Assembly: GCA_012271015.1 (NCBI GenBank)
Contig: JAAXHD010000135.1
Coordinates: forward strand, 1-44,078
Length of the DNA stretch: 44,078 bases
Direction of reading: 5' to 3'
DNA from: Candidatus Poribacteria bacterium
GTDB taxonomy: Bacteria > Poribacteria > WGA-4E > WGA-3G
Shown here: positions 43,135 through 44,078 of the stretch, one piece after another
Layout of the letters: each line of letters begins with the position of its first letter
Position numbering within the stretch: position 1 is the first letter of the stretch
Translations under genes and position numbers: made by a program
Notes under the pieces: model-generated
What the model was told of the DNA's origin: nothing
Database searches by the model: none
Seen by the model: the letters and a program-made list of their open reading frames with translations, nothing else

Positions 43135-44004
43135 ATGTTGAAGCAACTCTTAGCTGATAACCGTATCTTCAGTGCGCTCGTCTGTGTCTTGGTATTCATT
43201 GCTGGCGGACTGCTGTATCTGCAAAGTGTCAAACAGAAAGGGAGGCGCGATGTCCAACGCACCCAAGAGATCGTCACACAACGTCAATCCCCGCAGCCCC
43301 AGACCCAACCTGTGGAAACCGGTGGTGGACATTACCACCTTGATGAGACGTATCACGTCGGTCCGCATAAAGCAGAGACACCTTCAGTTTCCACGCCCCC
43401 GCAACCGACGCAACCCCGCGAAGCCGCGAACATCACCCCCGTCGCACCCCCAGTCAGTGATGTTGCCGAGATGAACCCGTCACAGAAAACTGCCCCGTGG
43501 ACACTGCCATCGACACGGACATCTGAAATCGATCGGCTGCGTGTCTTGAGAGACATCCGCAAGACCCTTCCCTCGCATGCCACAATGACTGACATTGTGG
43601 CGGCCTCTGATTTCGTGCCGAGCGAAGACGAGGTGGCTGTCATGAGTGATGAAGCGTTAATGGCACTGATTGAAGATGCCACTGAAAAAGCCGATGCGAT
43701 TGAAGATGAAATGTGGCAACGCAGGGAGGAATGGGGTAAAGTCATCGACGATCTCATGCGTCATGCGAAAACGCCCAATGAGCGTGAGCGAATATATACG
43801 GAACATAGCGACAGGGTAAAACCGGTCATGGAGAAGATGGATGCCATCACCTACGAATACCTCATTCATCGGGTAACTGCCAGACGAGCGTTAAACGAAG
43901 TGAGTCAGCGGACGCATGAGTCAATTGCCAAGTTTCCGCCGGGATTCATTCAACTCCAGCTCCAACGAGAAGCCGAACGCGCCGCGAGGGAGGAAAGACC
44001 ATGA
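43135..44004 (+). CDS. membrane-anchored coiled-coil protein of the secretion-like operon
   Basis: A 289-residue protein with an N-terminal membrane helix (IFSALVCVLVFIAGGLLYL), a Pro/Gln-rich periplasmic linker (~45-135) containing a His-rich GGGHYHLDETYHVGPHK stretch, and a helical acidic C-terminal part (DEALMALIEDATEKADAIED, REEWGKVIDDLM) likely to form coiled coil. AAAGGAG precedes the ATG. Its TGA overlaps the next ATG (ATGA), showing tight coupling. No family is recognised. The layout suits an inner-membrane linker in a secretion or pilus complex. Confidence 0.75.
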   Translation: MLKQLLADNRIFSALVCVLVFIAGGLLYLQSVKQKGRRDVQRTQEIVTQRQSPQPQTQPVETGGGHYHLDETYHVGPHKAETPSVSTPPQPTQPREAANITPVAPPVSDVAEMNPSQKTAPWTLPSTRTSEIDRLRVLRDIRKTLPSHATMTDIVAASDFVPSEDEVAVMSDEALMALIEDATEKADAIEDEMWQRREEWGKVIDDLMRHAKTPNERERIYTEHSDRVKPVMEKMDAITYEYLIHRVTARRALNEVSQRTHESIAKFPPGFIQLQLQREAERAAREERP

Positions 44005-44078
44005 AGAGATATTTCATTCTATTTTTTGCGTGTTTGGTTGTTTTCGGATCCGTTTATCCTATTTACAGCGAGGAAAAA
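44001..44078 (+). CDS. N-terminus of a signal-peptide protein, truncated by window
   Basis: ATG 44001 overlaps the previous stop (ATGA) and has GAGGAAAG upstream. The 26 visible residues are a signal peptide (MKRYFILFFACLVVFGSVYP) followed by IYSEEK. After a GspC/PilP-like gene and a lipoprotein, a secretin would be a natural next gene, but this cannot be seen. Confidence 0.7.
   Translation, partial: MKRYFILFFACLVVFGSVYPIYSEEK

Noticed and set aside
1..44078. tRNA, rRNA and CRISPR arrays
   Set aside because: No tRNA T-loop with matching acceptor stems, rRNA core sequence or regularly spaced direct repeats was seen on reading both strands.

Overview
The window looks like part of a free-living or symbiotic, Gram-negative-type bacterial chromosome. 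It carries lipoprotein signals, a beta-barrel outer-membrane protein gene and an oligopeptide transporter. The mix of phytanoyl-CoA dioxygenase, Gfo/Idh/MocA oxidoreductase, formylglycine-type sulfatase, GH95 fucosidase, mannonate dehydratase, LamG proteins, TPR and ankyrin proteins and many short palindromic dispersed repeats resembles Candidatus Poribacteria and related sponge-associated or marine lineages. That placement is an inference from gene content, not from a marker gene. No rRNA, tRNA, CRISPR array or transposase gene was seen.

Layout. 1-794 is the 3' end of a sigma54-dependent activator. 969-1685 is a glycerophosphodiesterase. 1715-7477 (minus) is a housekeeping run: a small zinc-ribbon membrane protein, a heavy-metal-associated protein, Obg, ProB, ProA and a MurJ-like flippase. 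7663-13356 holds endonuclease IV and sugar/polyol enzymes (MDR dehydrogenase, Gfo/Idh, 3-hydroxyisobutyrate dehydrogenase family, TIM-barrel isomerase). 13528-15709 holds two secreted proteins built from one or two copies of the same beta-sandwich-like domain. 15825-17079 is an aldo/keto reductase plus a thiamine-binding-type protein. 17384-20575 is a plus-strand operon: a possible micro-ORF, an NDP-sugar dehydratase relative, a phytanoyl-CoA dioxygenase and an MDR protein. 20801-22984 is an Eis-like acetyltransferase and an orphan DNA methyltransferase. 22991-32211 (minus) holds a GH95 fucosidase, a broken ankyrin gene, a sulfatase, a TPR protein, two tandem LamG proteins and a mannonate dehydratase. 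32669-40422 holds a cupin, a small membrane protein, OppB and OppA-like proteins, an apparently broken beta-barrel gene coupled to an aldo/keto reductase, and an enolase-superfamily enzyme bracketed by two inverted copies of a MITE-like repeat. 41064-44078 is visibly G+C-richer and starts with a perfect consensus promoter. It continues with a GspC/PilP-like gene carrying a frameshifting 17-bp tandem duplication, a lipoprotein, a membrane-anchored protein and the start of a signal-peptide protein, so it may be a type II secretion or type IV pilus-like operon.

Two things stand out. First, a dispersed element ends in CCGCAAGGTATAATTAAAA directly before the start codon of four unrelated genes (969, 4409, 20801, 34638). 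In three of them the TATAAT box lies 6-7 nt from the ATG and no Shine-Dalgarno is visible, so the element may be a mobile promoter that drives leaderless or near-leaderless expression. Second, four secreted proteins of two different architectures end in the same short tail (V-E-P-x-G-K-L-x-T-x-W-x-x-[IL]-K), which suggests an undescribed C-terminal sorting or anchoring signal. Dispersed repeats also appear to have extended, interrupted or shifted several reading frames, so several start sites were corrected here.
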